From: Archilochus colubris
Lineage: Eukaryota; Chordata; Aves; Apodiformes; Trochilidae
Assembly (NCBI GenBank): GCA_023079485.1
Contig: CM041083.1
Coordinates: 142,241,052-142,305,051, forward strand
Reading direction: 5' to 3'
Length of the DNA stretch: 64,000 nucleotides
Of this stretch, positions 48,141 through 59,275 are shown piece after piece. Position 1 is the stretch's first letter. Every line of letters begins with the position of its first letter. The translations under genes and the position numbers were made by a program. The notes beneath the pieces are model-generated. The model ran no database searches. It had not been told where the DNA came from and was given only the letters and a program-made list of their open reading frames with translations.

Positions 48141-51100
48141 TGCAAAGTCTGCTAAAATCTGCCGTTATTTCTTACAAAGAAAATTATTTCACTGTCCAAT
48201 TAAATTCTCTACCAGTCCCTCTCTTTACTTTGCATTAGCAAAGGGCGGGTTATACTTTGTGGGAGCATGAAAAAATGGAAATCAGAATACTCAAAGCAAG
48301 ACATGATTAAGATTGCCTCAAGACTTCTTCCACATTTACTGACTCACTAGCTCTCCTATATTGTAAGGATTTCTCCTGCTGTCCAAACTAAGTTAAGATG
48401 CCACCATTCCTTCTCTGGCAGAAACAAACACACACAAGAGAAGTTTAGGGTGAACTGACTTGGTTCTGCTACATGGCACATGCACCAGATGAGAAAAATC
48501 ACATCCCTTACATTCCTGTTTTTTTTTAAATGCCTTCCCTGAACACTGTTTCATGGCTCATGTCCCATCCTAAACTGGGAAACATTTTCATCTTTTAAAG
48601 ACACCATTGTCATCCGGGAGCACCCCAGGAAAATCAATAGCCCCCTGCAGTAAATGCACAGTTCTCTGGCCTGAGACATCCAGACCATCAAATGTCCCTC
48701 TGCCTAAAAGAAGGGCAAAGCCCCCCTTGCCCATCATTAAATCCATTCTTCAAATCAATGCACATATATTAATTACATACACAATTAATGAAACAAAGTG
48801 AATGCTGGTGTCCAGGCACAAGGGATAGCTGAAACAGCCAGTCTCTTCTCCAGGCCTGGGCAGGAGACATGTGGCAACCTGTCTTCAGGGGCAGAGAAGG
48901 TACATGCCCCTTGCCTCATCACTTTTCATTTCTCTGTGCCTGCTAGATGGTCTTAGGGAAGCAAAGGGAAAGTGATCCTATAGACAAGTTAGGCAAGCCA
49001 AGCAATTACCCAGACTGATGATGCAGCCCTCCTCTGTACCAGTGGATGCATAATGGAGCTTGACCCTCCATACTGCCAAGCAGTGTGATGTTTCTGCTGT
49101 AGTGTTGGCCCATGCCTTCCCCCTGGGCTGCTCCCAGACATTCCTGAAATACATCCCTGAAAACAGCTTTGGTCCAGCAGCAATTCCAGGTGCTGGTTTG
49201 CACATGGCCACCTTGGCTTGGATTGAGTGCCCCAGACACAGGTGGCTTTGTGGCTCTTGGACTCAGTGCCAGAGGACTGCCTCACTATGTTTCATTTGCT
49301 GGGCTTGTTGTAGCTGTGCAGACCTACTTGTGCTTTTTTGCCATTAACCTGCCCAATGTTATGGTTAATTGTGACATGATAGTGATTTTCCAGGGCTTGC
49401 TGTTGATAAAACTGTAAAACAATATTTCTAGTGGAAAGCTTGTCAGGAAAAGATCAGAAAAATTAAGCAAGGGAAAGAAAAGAAAGAGTTGTCCCTCTTC
49501 CCCCCACATTACAGTCGTTACCTAATCCTCCCCAGAAATGTGGAATAGCTATCCCAGTTTTGCACTTCAGGTACATAGCTTCCCAAAATCTGCAATGTTG
49601 CATCACTCCAGGCATGTGGGACTTACGTGAGGGTAATTCTTCACCCTGTCCTTCAAGGGCAGAGCAAAGCAGCAAGAGAATATCTAAAAATCAAAATCTG
49701 ACAGCGGCAGTGACTGAAAAAGTTAGGAAGGGAAGAAGTATTTATAAAAAACATGTAATTCATCTTCTTCACTGAGAGACATATGATCTCTCATGTACAC
49801 TGCAGTGTTGTCCACTTTCATGATTTCATTCTGAGTCGTGATTTTTAGTGTTTAAAAGAAGAACAGTTTAAAATTTAACTCACATATCTCTCAATGGTGC
49901 AAAAATATGTCAGATCACAAAAGAAAAACTAGTATTTTGTTTATTACTCATTTTATTATCTTGATTTGTAGCATCATTTATCTTGTGTCCTGTGACACCC
50001 CCAGACTGAGTGCTAAGACAAATCCTGCAAAGTACAGAGCCTGATACAGGAGAGAATTCCTTGGGCTGACCTGAATTTTTTCCTGAGACTATTTCATGTT
50101 CCCGGAAGATTGTTTTTAGCTTCTGACTCTTGCAGAAGTACTGTTTTCTAAGAAGTATTTTTTGTGTGCAGAATTTCTGATTGTCCTCATTTTGGATCTG
50201 TATTATTGAAAAGTAAAATTAGAAATCTTACTGTATGGTGTGGTGAAAGTTGTTGGTTTGTGGGGTTTTTTCCTATTATGAAATATGCAATTTTTGAAAC
50301 TTTTTCCATTTTTACCTCCCCGCTAACTGGACGGGCACAGTTAGTGTTTCTAGTGCATATTCTGTATTTCTAACTTTTCTTTCCCATCATTCAAATCACA
50401 TACCAGGACAGTCTTCAAATTTAAATCAATAAACCTCAAAAAATCTGAGTTCAGGAACGGAAAATTGGAGTTTAAGAGTTTGAAAACATCTGAATGAACC
50501 ATATGTAAGTGGAAGGTCTTAAAAGGGTTCTATAGAACACAGAGTTTGCTATTAAATATTAAGACAAAGTGACCACTTAACATGCCCATTTCCCAGCCTT
50601 CAAATGTACCTTACCTCCCTCTCTTTTATATTTCTGTGTGTCTGTTCAGTTCCCAGAAACCTACCTAAAAATACACTTTAAAATCATGTCTATACTAGGA
50701 CCACAAGTAGCATGTCACAGCTTCACCTGAGCAAAACCATATGACTAATGACTCTTCAATAAAGTTACTGTTAATAGAAATGGATTTCTGAAAAAATACT
50801 GACCCCTGGAAGCAGTATAACTCCTAAAGAATGGCACAACTGCAAATCTACCAAAGCCAGTGCACAGGCACCATTGGCAGCCTTTGTACCATGCCTCTGG
50901 GGCTATCAGGGTATCTCTTCATACATAGAGGGAAAGTAAAAATGTTTGAAGCAAATCCCTAAAAAGCACAGGGAAAACTTGTTATGAATTGGCTATTCAA
51001 AATCTGTACAGCTCAGTCTCTTTGTTGTACAGCATTTTCTCTGTATGGACTTGACTCTTGCAAGGGATGTGAGTAGTTATAGAACATAAATAAATAACAA

Positions 51101-52619
51101 CTCTCTGCATCATTACTGTTTTTTTGCACCATCTTACTTTACATATACTATGTCTCCATGGGGCAAACTTTATGCATAGGACCTTCCTTTTTCTGAAAGA
51201 AATGATAAAGGTGGGGTTTTAAGAATATCTGAATAATACACAAGCATGTGACTAACACTCTGTTCATACAATGTGCATACAGCAACAGATGCCAGTACTT
51301 ATTTCTCAGTAGCAAATGAAGAGTAAGATTATATTAAAGATATATCTAAAATAAAACATCCAGTTTAAATGCCCACTGGCAGGTTAAACTGGAAAATGAT
51401 AGGCTGGAGCCAAATATTACTTACTTTGCTTTTTTGACCAAAGGGAAGGAATCAGATTGGAAGTGAACGCAGATGCAATTTTTATGTAAACCACAGTTTA
51501 CTCTCATCCTATCTGCAGGATTTTAGAGAATTTTACATGCTGAAGTTCCAATCCTGCAATAGCTCTGGAGACAAAGAGATGATCTCATGGGACTGGAAGA
51601 ACCACTTAATTTCAGTGCACATCCTTGTCCTCAGAGGATCTGCATCAATGAAGACGTGACTGTATACTCAATGTTTTTATATGAAAATCTGGCAGAAGGT
51701 AGGAACCAAATCTTAGGCCACAACATCAGTTGATAAAAAAAGGGCAAAACAAGAGAAAAGGGTCCGGAAGTAACCCTGAAGAAAGTGAAACTCCCCCATT
51801 TACCCTTAAATTCTACCTATTGTGGCTTCAGCGTCAATTGATTAATTGAAACAAGGACACCAAACATCTAAATAATTTTTGCTTTAACAGAAGAATTAAA
51901 TGGTCTTCATGCTTTTCAGTACTGGAGTTAGCTAGCTAATTATCTGAGAAATTTTACAAAGAGCCAGAACAGGAAATCTGTGGAAATTCCACCTCAGCAG
52001 CAACTTATGCTTTCAAGTTTTGTCTGGTGATGTTCTGAAATGCTCACTGATGACTTGACTTTTCTCACAGTATTCTATTTTGATGATTTTTAAAGAAAGA
52101 AAAAGGAGAGAACACATAAAAATAGATAGCCTTTCTTCTCCCATCTCTGATGGGATTGACTGATTCCAATTTAATGCATTGATGCTGAAGGTCTTTGAAA
52201 TTCAAAGGTATGTTTCTCTTCCATTCCCTAATGGGATAATAGCACATTCTAATGCACATGCATTTGTTCTTTTAGTCACAATTTAATAAGAGATGCAAGT
52301 TGCAAACATTATCGTTTTATGATTATTGTGCAATTAGACAAAAGAAGACACATATAGAGAAAGGAAAATGGAGAGGACAGAAGATGATTACACCCAGTAA
52401 TATAAACTGCTTTTTTCTAGATTACACAAAGTTCCATTTATAGTTTGCATATTTCTCAAATTCACCCTCTCAAAGAACTGCAAAAACAATTGCTTAAAAT
52501 CTAGCAGTACTTATATTGCTCATTTGCCCCCTTAATCCCTTCACCTTGATACCCAGCAAAAAAAGAAATCATGATGTCCTATTATAGCCATATAAAATGT
52601 ACAATAAATTATTTTAAAA
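48141..52619. other. Unique non-coding sequence
   Basis: Five or more overlapping frames near 48978-49417 on both strands reach 98 codons but share no recognisable domain. The region is simply less AT-rich there. No RNA gene or transposon is seen. Confidence 0.6.
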
Positions 52620-52800
52620 AGGAAGCACTTTAATGCTAGTAAGCACCAGTGATCTGCTTCAGAGCTGTCAACAAAGGGCACTTTAGACATTAGAGTGCAT
52701 TATTGGATGGTAATGGTAAATGGCTGTATAGAATCTCACTGAGTGTTATTGCCATTTAATCATTTTCTTTCCTGTTTGCAAAATGGATAAATGAGCATTT
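52620..52800. promoter_or_regulatory. Candidate conserved non-coding element
   Basis: Complex sequence with CAACAAAGG (SOX/TCF-like), GGTAATGGTAAATGGC, TTATTGCCATTTAATC and TTTGCAAAATGG. TAAATGGC (52717-52724) and GCCATTTA (52751-52758) are exact reverse complements containing YY1-like CCAT cores. Its texture suggests conservation; this is inference. Confidence 0.3.
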
Positions 52801-53756
52801 TCACACTCTTAGGACAAATGGTATAAATAAAAATTGATAAAATAGTTTTAAATAGTTTTCACTTTAAAAAAAAGGTATTGTTTTGATCCACTGCAACTCT
52901 CCAGCTATCTGTAACTGCAGTGTATCTTTCTGTATTTTGTTGGATATTGCTCACTGCAGTTGAGCTAAATAATTTGCTTCACAGTTTCAGGCTCATTGCA
53001 CTGTAGTAAGCTCAGGTATTTGACTCGTGGATGGTTGTACCCAGTAGGGATTTGTTACAGCCCAGAAGGTTCCATCTCTGTAACTTATGGATTTGTGAAC
53101 AGTATGGGCTTCAAATGATACTTATGCATAACACTTTTCTTATGACTGAAGCACAACCATTGTAATGATTAAAACATAGATTTAATGGAACACCTTTCCT
53201 TTGCACTGAGTGCAGTTTTGGAACAGGTCCTCATGGTTGCAATGACTTGACCACAGGGTAATCTCTGTGCCTACCTCTCAGTCATATGTGCCTGTCCTTA
53301 AATAAGTTGTAACACAAACTTATAGTAAATAAAAAGATAGATAGATAAATCTAACTACACTGCATCATTTGTGCAAACGTGTGCTGCCTTGCTTCACAAG
53401 GGTTACCCTCAGAAAGGAGGAAAACTGTAGAGATGGGAGATAGGAATCTGCTGTGAAAGCAGCCCAGCACCCTGGTGAGGCACACACCCGAATGGCCCCA
53501 TCTTGGTTCAGCAGGAATGGGGGGTGCTGTGGCTGGGAAATGCAGAAGGCTGGTATGTCCCTTTTAATTTTTCCTCACACCTATGGTAGTGTTCAGAAAA
53601 ACATCTCTATCAGGGAAACCAAGAGAGCTGTCACACAAGCAGAGCAATCTTATCCCAGAGGAAGCCAAGGTCGGGCTCTCCTGAGATCACTGAATCCCCT
53701 AATTCGTGTTGGAGAGGCTAGCATCCCAAAACAAGGAAAAACAAACCTAAACTGAA
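52801..53756. other. Unique non-coding sequence
   Basis: No gene is supported; the 100-codon frame at 53453-53755 lacks domains. A short GATA microsatellite lies at 53334-53351. Confidence 0.6.
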
Positions 53757-53940
53757 CAACAGCAACAACAACAACAAAAAATAAACAAAAAGAAAAAAAA
53801 CCAAAGCAAACAAAATAAAAAACCAAACAAACAAAAGCAAACAAACAAAAAAAAACAAAAAACAAAACCCCCAAAACAAACAAAAAAGGCAAAACCAACC
53901 AAACAAAAAATACACAGACCTCCAAAAAAAAAAAAAAAAA
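53757..53940. repeat. A-rich (CAAA/CAAAA)n low-complexity tract
   Basis: About 185 bp of CAAA-, CAAAA- and CAACAA-type units ending in 17 A. Read on the minus strand it gives Phe/Leu/Val/Cys-rich frames up to 172 codons (53747-54265), which are therefore artefacts. It lies just upstream of the stem-loop element at 54139. Confidence 0.9.
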
Positions 53941-54059
53941 TCCCCAAAGAAAGGAAAATATAGGGAAAGCTTAAAAAAGCATTGCTTTTTCTGCCCAGAG
54001 TGGGAGACCGGAGTTGGTGGGAGGTGACTGCTCTCAGCGATGTGCAGGGTGAGGAGCAG

Positions 54060-54300
54060 CAGCAAACGCGAGCAGCTTCTGTCAGAGGGAAGCGCAGCTG
54101 ATTAATCAACTTGATATTACCCGAACTGATTAAACAATGAGACGTCCTGGGGTTTTGCTGTCTGTCCTGATGAGTGCTCATCATAACTATTAGTACAAAA
54201 CCCCAGCACGTCTCCCCTGGGAGTAAACTACCTTCTAATGTTTCTCCTCTAAAGATTAATTCCATTGTTATGGAACCTGTGTATTAAAGGAACTATAAAC
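54060..54300. promoter_or_regulatory. Candidate conserved element containing a long inverted repeat
   Basis: The stretch starts with AACGCGAGC and AAGCGCAGCTG (locally raised CpG). It then has TGATTAATCA (54099-54108, perfect palindrome with homeodomain/PBX-like cores), TTGATATTAC and CTGATTAAACAATG. The inverted repeat at 54139-54214 follows, then AAGATTAATTCC and CCATTGTTATGG (SOX-like). It reads as a regulatory element or, less likely, a structured RNA locus. Confidence 0.4.
54139..54214. other. 76-bp stem-loop: 19-bp arms with nested hairpin
   Basis: The left arm GAGACGTCCTGGGGTTTTG (54139-54157) and the right arm CAAAACCCCAGCACGTCTC (54196-54214) pair over 19 positions with a single mismatch. 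Nested in the loop, TGATGAG (54168-54174) pairs with CTCATCA (54177-54183). The size suits a small hairpin RNA precursor, but the main stem is short for a microRNA and the 10- and 12-nt segments between stems do not pair well. A cruciform, the remnant of a tiny inverted-repeat transposon, or paired factor sites are alternatives. Confidence 0.7.
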
Positions 54301-54512
54301 TAATCATTAGTCATTTTCAAACAATTTGACCTTTCCAGCTTTGACTGGTGGAGTGTTTTTGGAAGAGGTCTTGTTCGGTTTCCCTCATTCATACAAGCTG
54401 GTTTACTTAGGCAAATAGAAAAGGGACTAATATGTCTCCAATATTGTATTGTGTTCATTTTTAAAGCAGAAAGAGTGGACATTTTTTAATGAAACTTTTA
54501 ATTTACTCTTTC

Positions 54513-54569
54513 TTTTTTTTTTTTTTCCCTGAAGTAAAAAAAAAAAAAAAACTTTGAAAAAAAAAAAAA
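54513..54569. repeat. T14 ... A16 ... A13 homopolymer cluster
   Basis: Fourteen T (54513-54526), then a 9-nt spacer, sixteen A (54536-54551) and, after CTTTG, thirteen A (54557-54569). The T and A runs are complementary and can fold back. Confidence 0.85.
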
Positions 54570-57059
54570 GCACTTTTGCTTTGTTCCACCAAACGACCCA
54601 AAACTCTGCCTAGCCTCCAATACAATAAGCTCTCTCTCTGGAAGACCCTGCTAAACTTGAGCTTTACCTGCAAAAGGAAAGTTTTTGGAACATGCACTTA
54701 AACAAAGGTTCAACAGTACATTTGTCTCATGCCAATAAATAATTTCTAAATGTTGGATAAAATTTAAAAGTCGTGGCTGAAAGGCACTGCTTATGCATGT
54801 CTGAAATGGGTTCCTTTTGTCTATCAATCTGTTTTTTGACGTTATTAGTGGTTTGTTTATGTGGCAACCATTAGGGTGCAGAGGGTGGGAAGGGATTACC
54901 CTGGAATTCCTCCTTTAGGAGGTCAGATCAGAGAAGGCCTCAGCTTTCTTTCTACAGCTTTCTACATTACAGCCTATCCTCATAGGTATTACAGAGTATC
55001 AAATTTTCACCTTCCACAAGACCATTCACAGCTTTCCTAAGTATCTCCTTATAAGAAAGAGTTGATCTGCAGCCAAAGGCGGGAAAAGACAATTATGTCT
55101 AACTTCGTATCCAGTCTTTTCTTTTTCCTCCTGATTTTTCAATGATAGCAGCTTTTGAACACTTAAAAGCTTTGTTATATTAAAACAAATTTATATCCAT
55201 TTTAATTCAGATGTCTGGTTTCAAGAGCGGGGGAGTATTTTTTTAATCTATTAAACCTTTTATCCCCTAGGGAAAAGAGTTTTAAAATAGTCTCATCCTC
55301 AAGTCATTTTGACTGGTTTCATCAATGAAAGCTTTACCATGCACATATTCTGGATTAAATTTTTTTTTTCCCCTAGTTAACTTTTTTTTTTCCTAAGTTT
55401 TCCTGATATGTATGCAGGTCAGAGTAAACAAACCCATGAAAAACCTCCCCGTCCAAGCCCTGGAGCACAAAGGACACAAAGAGCAGCTGGCCAGCTTCAA
55501 CCCTGCAGACATAATAGCAGAAGACTGGTGATTCTCAGTGCTTCAGTCCCCCACAGGGGCATACAGCCCAGCACAAAAGATTGCAAGGGTTTGGGTTTTT
55601 TTTCAGTTGTTTGTTTGTTTGGTTGTGGGGTTTTTATGTGTGTGTGTGTGTGTTTGTTTTGTTGTTCGTTGTTTTGGTTTTGTTTTCTTATTTTTTACTC
55701 TTTTTTAACTGTGTGCCCTAGCTTAGAGAAATTACAGGACAGGTCCCACTCACATTCATTGCTCACAAACCACCAGGTGCTCAGATGCAACAAATAAATC
55801 CAGAGGTACGAGCTACAATGTCTTTAAGTTCCAAATACTTCTGGCATCTTTCTGGGTAATTTATAAATCTTAAATATTCCTAAAGCTTTTGAAATATCTG
55901 TTCACCTACCCAGTAAGTACCTAAAGCCAAATCATATTTCCTAATGACTATTTAAAATGGGTATTAGTTCAACACACGGATTTTTTGGAAATGCTGTTCT
56001 TTAGACACTTACACTCCTCTACATTTAATATAACTGTGTTTAAACACCTACACATATTTAGGGCTGTGAATTTCACACTATTACAATGTCTGGCATTACA
56101 CATCCCTGCCAAGAAAATAGTCCCATATGCCTGACTATACCCGTGGAAGCTAACAGTAGTTCTGTTCATGATTCAATATAGGCAGGGGTTTAGACCTTAC
56201 CATCAACACCTTTATCCTTTGCTTCACGTCTCCATTGTGAACCTTTTAGAAAAAAACTGACTTCCTAATTTCCATTAGCATCTATGGAAGTTTTGTTCAA
56301 ATAAGAAAAACAACCTGTGCTTTTCACACTGTGCTCACCAAGCCCAGTGGTCTCCAGTGCATTTATGAAGTGACTCTGAAAGCCAACCAAGAAAAGCCAG
56401 ATTGTTGCCTTAGACATTAACTGTACATGGGTCCACTAAAGAGTGTTACGAGGTCATCAGTGTAAGGGAGGTTGGCAATCTTTTGCCTATACAACCAGAT
56501 TTACCATTTTTTTTGTCAAATCAGATGAGCTGAAGTGATCCAGATGAAGTTATCTTCTCTGTTCCCTTCAAATAAAACAAATTTATAGATTTTTTTTCTC
56601 TATTATAAAATATTTTAGAAGTGGAACCTTTATTTCATACCTCCACCCTGTGAAACAATTTCCTTTGATTGTATTGCTGGCAATTTAAAATACACTGTAT
56701 GATTAAGCTTTTAACATGTTATTTTATACGATTTCTTTCAACTGCAATTGCAGATTTTTAAAGCTGTGAATAAGGCTGTAAGAAATCAGCTACTATACAA
56801 GTTCCTTCAAAAGCTAGTAATTTCAGTTACCTGTGCAGTAAGTGACTCATGGTCATCCAAAAAACTGTGAAGTAGAAAGTTCAACCCCATCTCCCACCCT
56901 CCCACCCCTCTCTCCTGCCCTGCAAAATGTGCCTCCAGCAAGATTTCCTTATTTGTTTGTTTTGTAATCGATAAAATCTATTAGCAGACAAGGTATTGCA
57001 ATTTCCAGAACATCAATACAACTAGTTTAACTTCAGATGCTGGTGACTTGGGATGTCAA
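54570..57059. other. Unique non-coding sequence
   Basis: No gene is supported. Content includes a complex stretch near 55140-55240, a T/G-rich tract (55591-55708), a 12-bp palindrome CTGCAATTGCAG (56742-56753) and a C-rich run (56885-56928). Confidence 0.6.
55591..55708. repeat. T/G-rich tract with (GT)n core
   Basis: GTTT/GGTTTT units with about eight GT repeats at 55637-55652. It accounts for the Phe/Val/Cys-rich part of the plus frame at 55408-55797. Confidence 0.85.
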
Positions 57060-57360
57060 ACTCCCATAGTTGTTGGGAGTCTGGCATTAAAAGAACAGAT
57101 ACAATCCTAAGCCTAAGTGTTAACAAAGCCTGTTGGCATCCCAGAGGAGATTAGGTTGCTGATCTTGTAAGGATCAGCTACTTACTTAGTGATGTTTACA
57201 CTGACATTGATGTAGTGACATCCTGATCTAATTACATGTCAATAAACCACAGTCCTGATGCCCTGAGAAGATCAGGAGAGGATTACAAGAACTCCATTGC
57301 CAATCCTTAAGCCTAAGGAAGCAACCCCAGCCCCGTGATTTAATTACCAAGAATTCAGTA
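57060..57360. promoter_or_regulatory. Candidate element with iterated CTGATC/GATCAG motifs
   Basis: Five CTGAT(C)/GATCAG-type cores lie in about 120 bp, including the inverted pair GCTGATC-N7-GATCAGC (57158-57178) and CCTGAT/ATCAGG (57254-57259, 57271-57276). ACTCCCA/TGGGAGT (57060-57066, 57074-57080) forms another stem. CAATCCTAAGCCTAAG (57102-57117) recurs as CAATCCTTAAGCCTAAG (57301-57317). TGTCAATAAACCACAG adds HOX/CDX-like and RUNX-like cores. Organised repetition suggests a regulatory element; function is inferred. Confidence 0.35.
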
Positions 57361-59160
57361 ACTGTAAACTTGTTTTAAACTGGCCGATTCTTTTCAAAAT
57401 AGACTCCATCCCTCCTTTTAACCCTTTCACCTCCAAATTTTGTAGACATTTCACTGCTTTAGCAAACACTCTGCAAACTTGTTAAGATGCCTCAATGTCA
57501 TTTGTGTCTAAGATACAAGTTTTTCTTTGAGTCTAAGCACTTTTAAAGGTTTTGTTTTACATCTATGTTGTTATTTCGTGTTCTCTGGCAGGGTGTCAGA
57601 AAGTAAATTCAGTACTGTGTTAATTCTGGCAATCAGTGTGTTTATCTCCTTAATGCCATCAGCACTGGATGACCTATGCTGCAGCCTTGGGGATATAGGG
57701 ATGGATGCTCCTGCTTAGGGAAAGGTGGAGTATCATCCACAGACTGGGAAAACATTATTTTGCCTGAATGTCTGAGAAACCTCAAGGTAGCTTTGCTGTA
57801 GACATGAGAAAAGTTCAGGTCTGCAGAGCAACCAAACAGTCTAATAGGCATCACTCTACAGATGAGGGTGGTAACCACTTCCAAGCATTTTCAGCTAAGA
57901 AAAGTACACCTTAAACAGTCCAGAAATGTCAAGAATTTTTAGGCTAGTTGTTATTGTGCTTGAGGGGTTTCATTAAACAAGATTTAACATAGGGAAATGA
58001 GTGTAGAGTTTCTCATATTTTTGACTTATGAGTAACTGGAATCACTATAGTTATTGAGTCATAAATGAACTCCATACCCTTCTTAAAAGCTCAGGTGATT
58101 TTTAAAGGTTTGACTCATTCTGAGCACTGTGCCTGCCTCCTGTGCAGGTGGTGTTTGAGTTACGGTCTTACTAGAAAAGACAGACTTCTAATGTGTTAGT
58201 GAGGTGCAGGCAGAACGCTGCAGCACAGAATCCTCTTCCAATATAAAGTACACACACACGTGTTCTGCATTACCACTACCAGGATATTTTACCTGCCTTA
58301 TTTCTTAAGCCCTAGGAGAGCAGTAGGGGCTGCTGCAGCTGAGGGGGAAAAAAAAGCCAGCTGATTGTGCACAATTAATCTTCCTAGAGCTTTAGAATCT
58401 GATTTTTGTTTAAAAAGGAAGGCAGTGTATTCTGTCTGCCCTGCTCTGCATGGGGGTTGAATAAAATGCTTCCAAATTATTATTCAGTGATTCTATGTCA
58501 AGTGTCAAGATCTGTAAAACAAGACACATTTTTTCCTGCTCCTCCAGTTTTTCCCCTTGCTTTCCCTAGTCTCTAATTTCATCATTTTATTCACCCTTCA
58601 AGTAAACTCCCATGTAGTGATATGTAAAGCTTTCATTCTGCTATCCAAAGGTGCACAGCTATTTCATATTTCTGGAAAGGACACAACCTTCATGAGCAGT
58701 TGAGTAACTTACATGTCTAAGGCCCACTTAAAAAAATTACTTATGCTCTTTGAAAGCCAGTGTTGTGATGACTTTCCATGGAAGATGACAGCTTTTAAAC
58801 ATTTCCTCCAATGCAACAAATTGAAAATAAAGGAGGGTTTCTTTAATGATAAGCTTCTGAATGACGAAAGCACTTTGGGGGGGGGATGTGGATGACAAAG
58901 CAAACAGATTCTCAGTGTGTTTCAGTGGTTTTGCAGACAAAGATGTTTTTTGCAGAAATTGGTCTTAGTGTGACCTTAGCTTGATTTGATATAAATCATG
59001 TTACGGATAAAGACAAAAAGGCCTGGGTTCAACCCTGATAGATTTCTTCTGGCCTCATTCGGTTTCACCAGGGGTAAACATGGACCAAGTTGTTTCACTG
59101 TGAATATGTGAAATAACTTGTTTCCACATAGTTCCATTCTGCATACCTACAGTATGCTGT
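57361..59160. other. Unique non-coding sequence
   Basis: No gene is supported; frames at 57527-57884 and 58709-58940 are short, overlap on opposite strands and have no domain. A 9-G run lies at 58877-58885. Confidence 0.6.
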
Positions 59161-59275
59161 ATAATAGTAGTAATAACACCAGGCACTTAATGCTTTCATC
59201 TTCAAAGCACTTTGGGAACATTAGCCAACTCTTACAGAAGTACAGCTGATGAAGAAACAGAAATTTCCTGAAGAA
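59161..59275 (-). mobile_element. Probable ancient MIR/L3-like repeat remnant
   Basis: On the plus strand, ATAATAGTAGTAATAACACC, AGGCACTTAATGC, CATCTTCAAAGCACTTTGGG, AACATTAGCCAAC and GATGAAGAAACAG follow the order of an amniote MIR/CR1-L3-type 3' consensus in antisense (TAATAATAAT...CTTCAAAGCGCTTTACAAACATTAACTAA...ACAGATGGGGAAACTGAGG). The CTTCAAAGC-CTTT-ACATTA block is the most telling part. The copy is old and diverged. Confidence 0.5.

Noticed and set aside
54139..54214. Firm call as a microRNA gene
   Set aside because: The stem has only 19 pairs and the inner segments pair poorly, so it is kept as an unclassified stem-loop.
53747..54265. 172-codon minus-strand frame rich in Phe, Leu, Val and Cys
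   Set aside because: It is a translation of the A-rich CAAA tract and of the inverted-repeat region; low-complexity artefact that mimics membrane segments.
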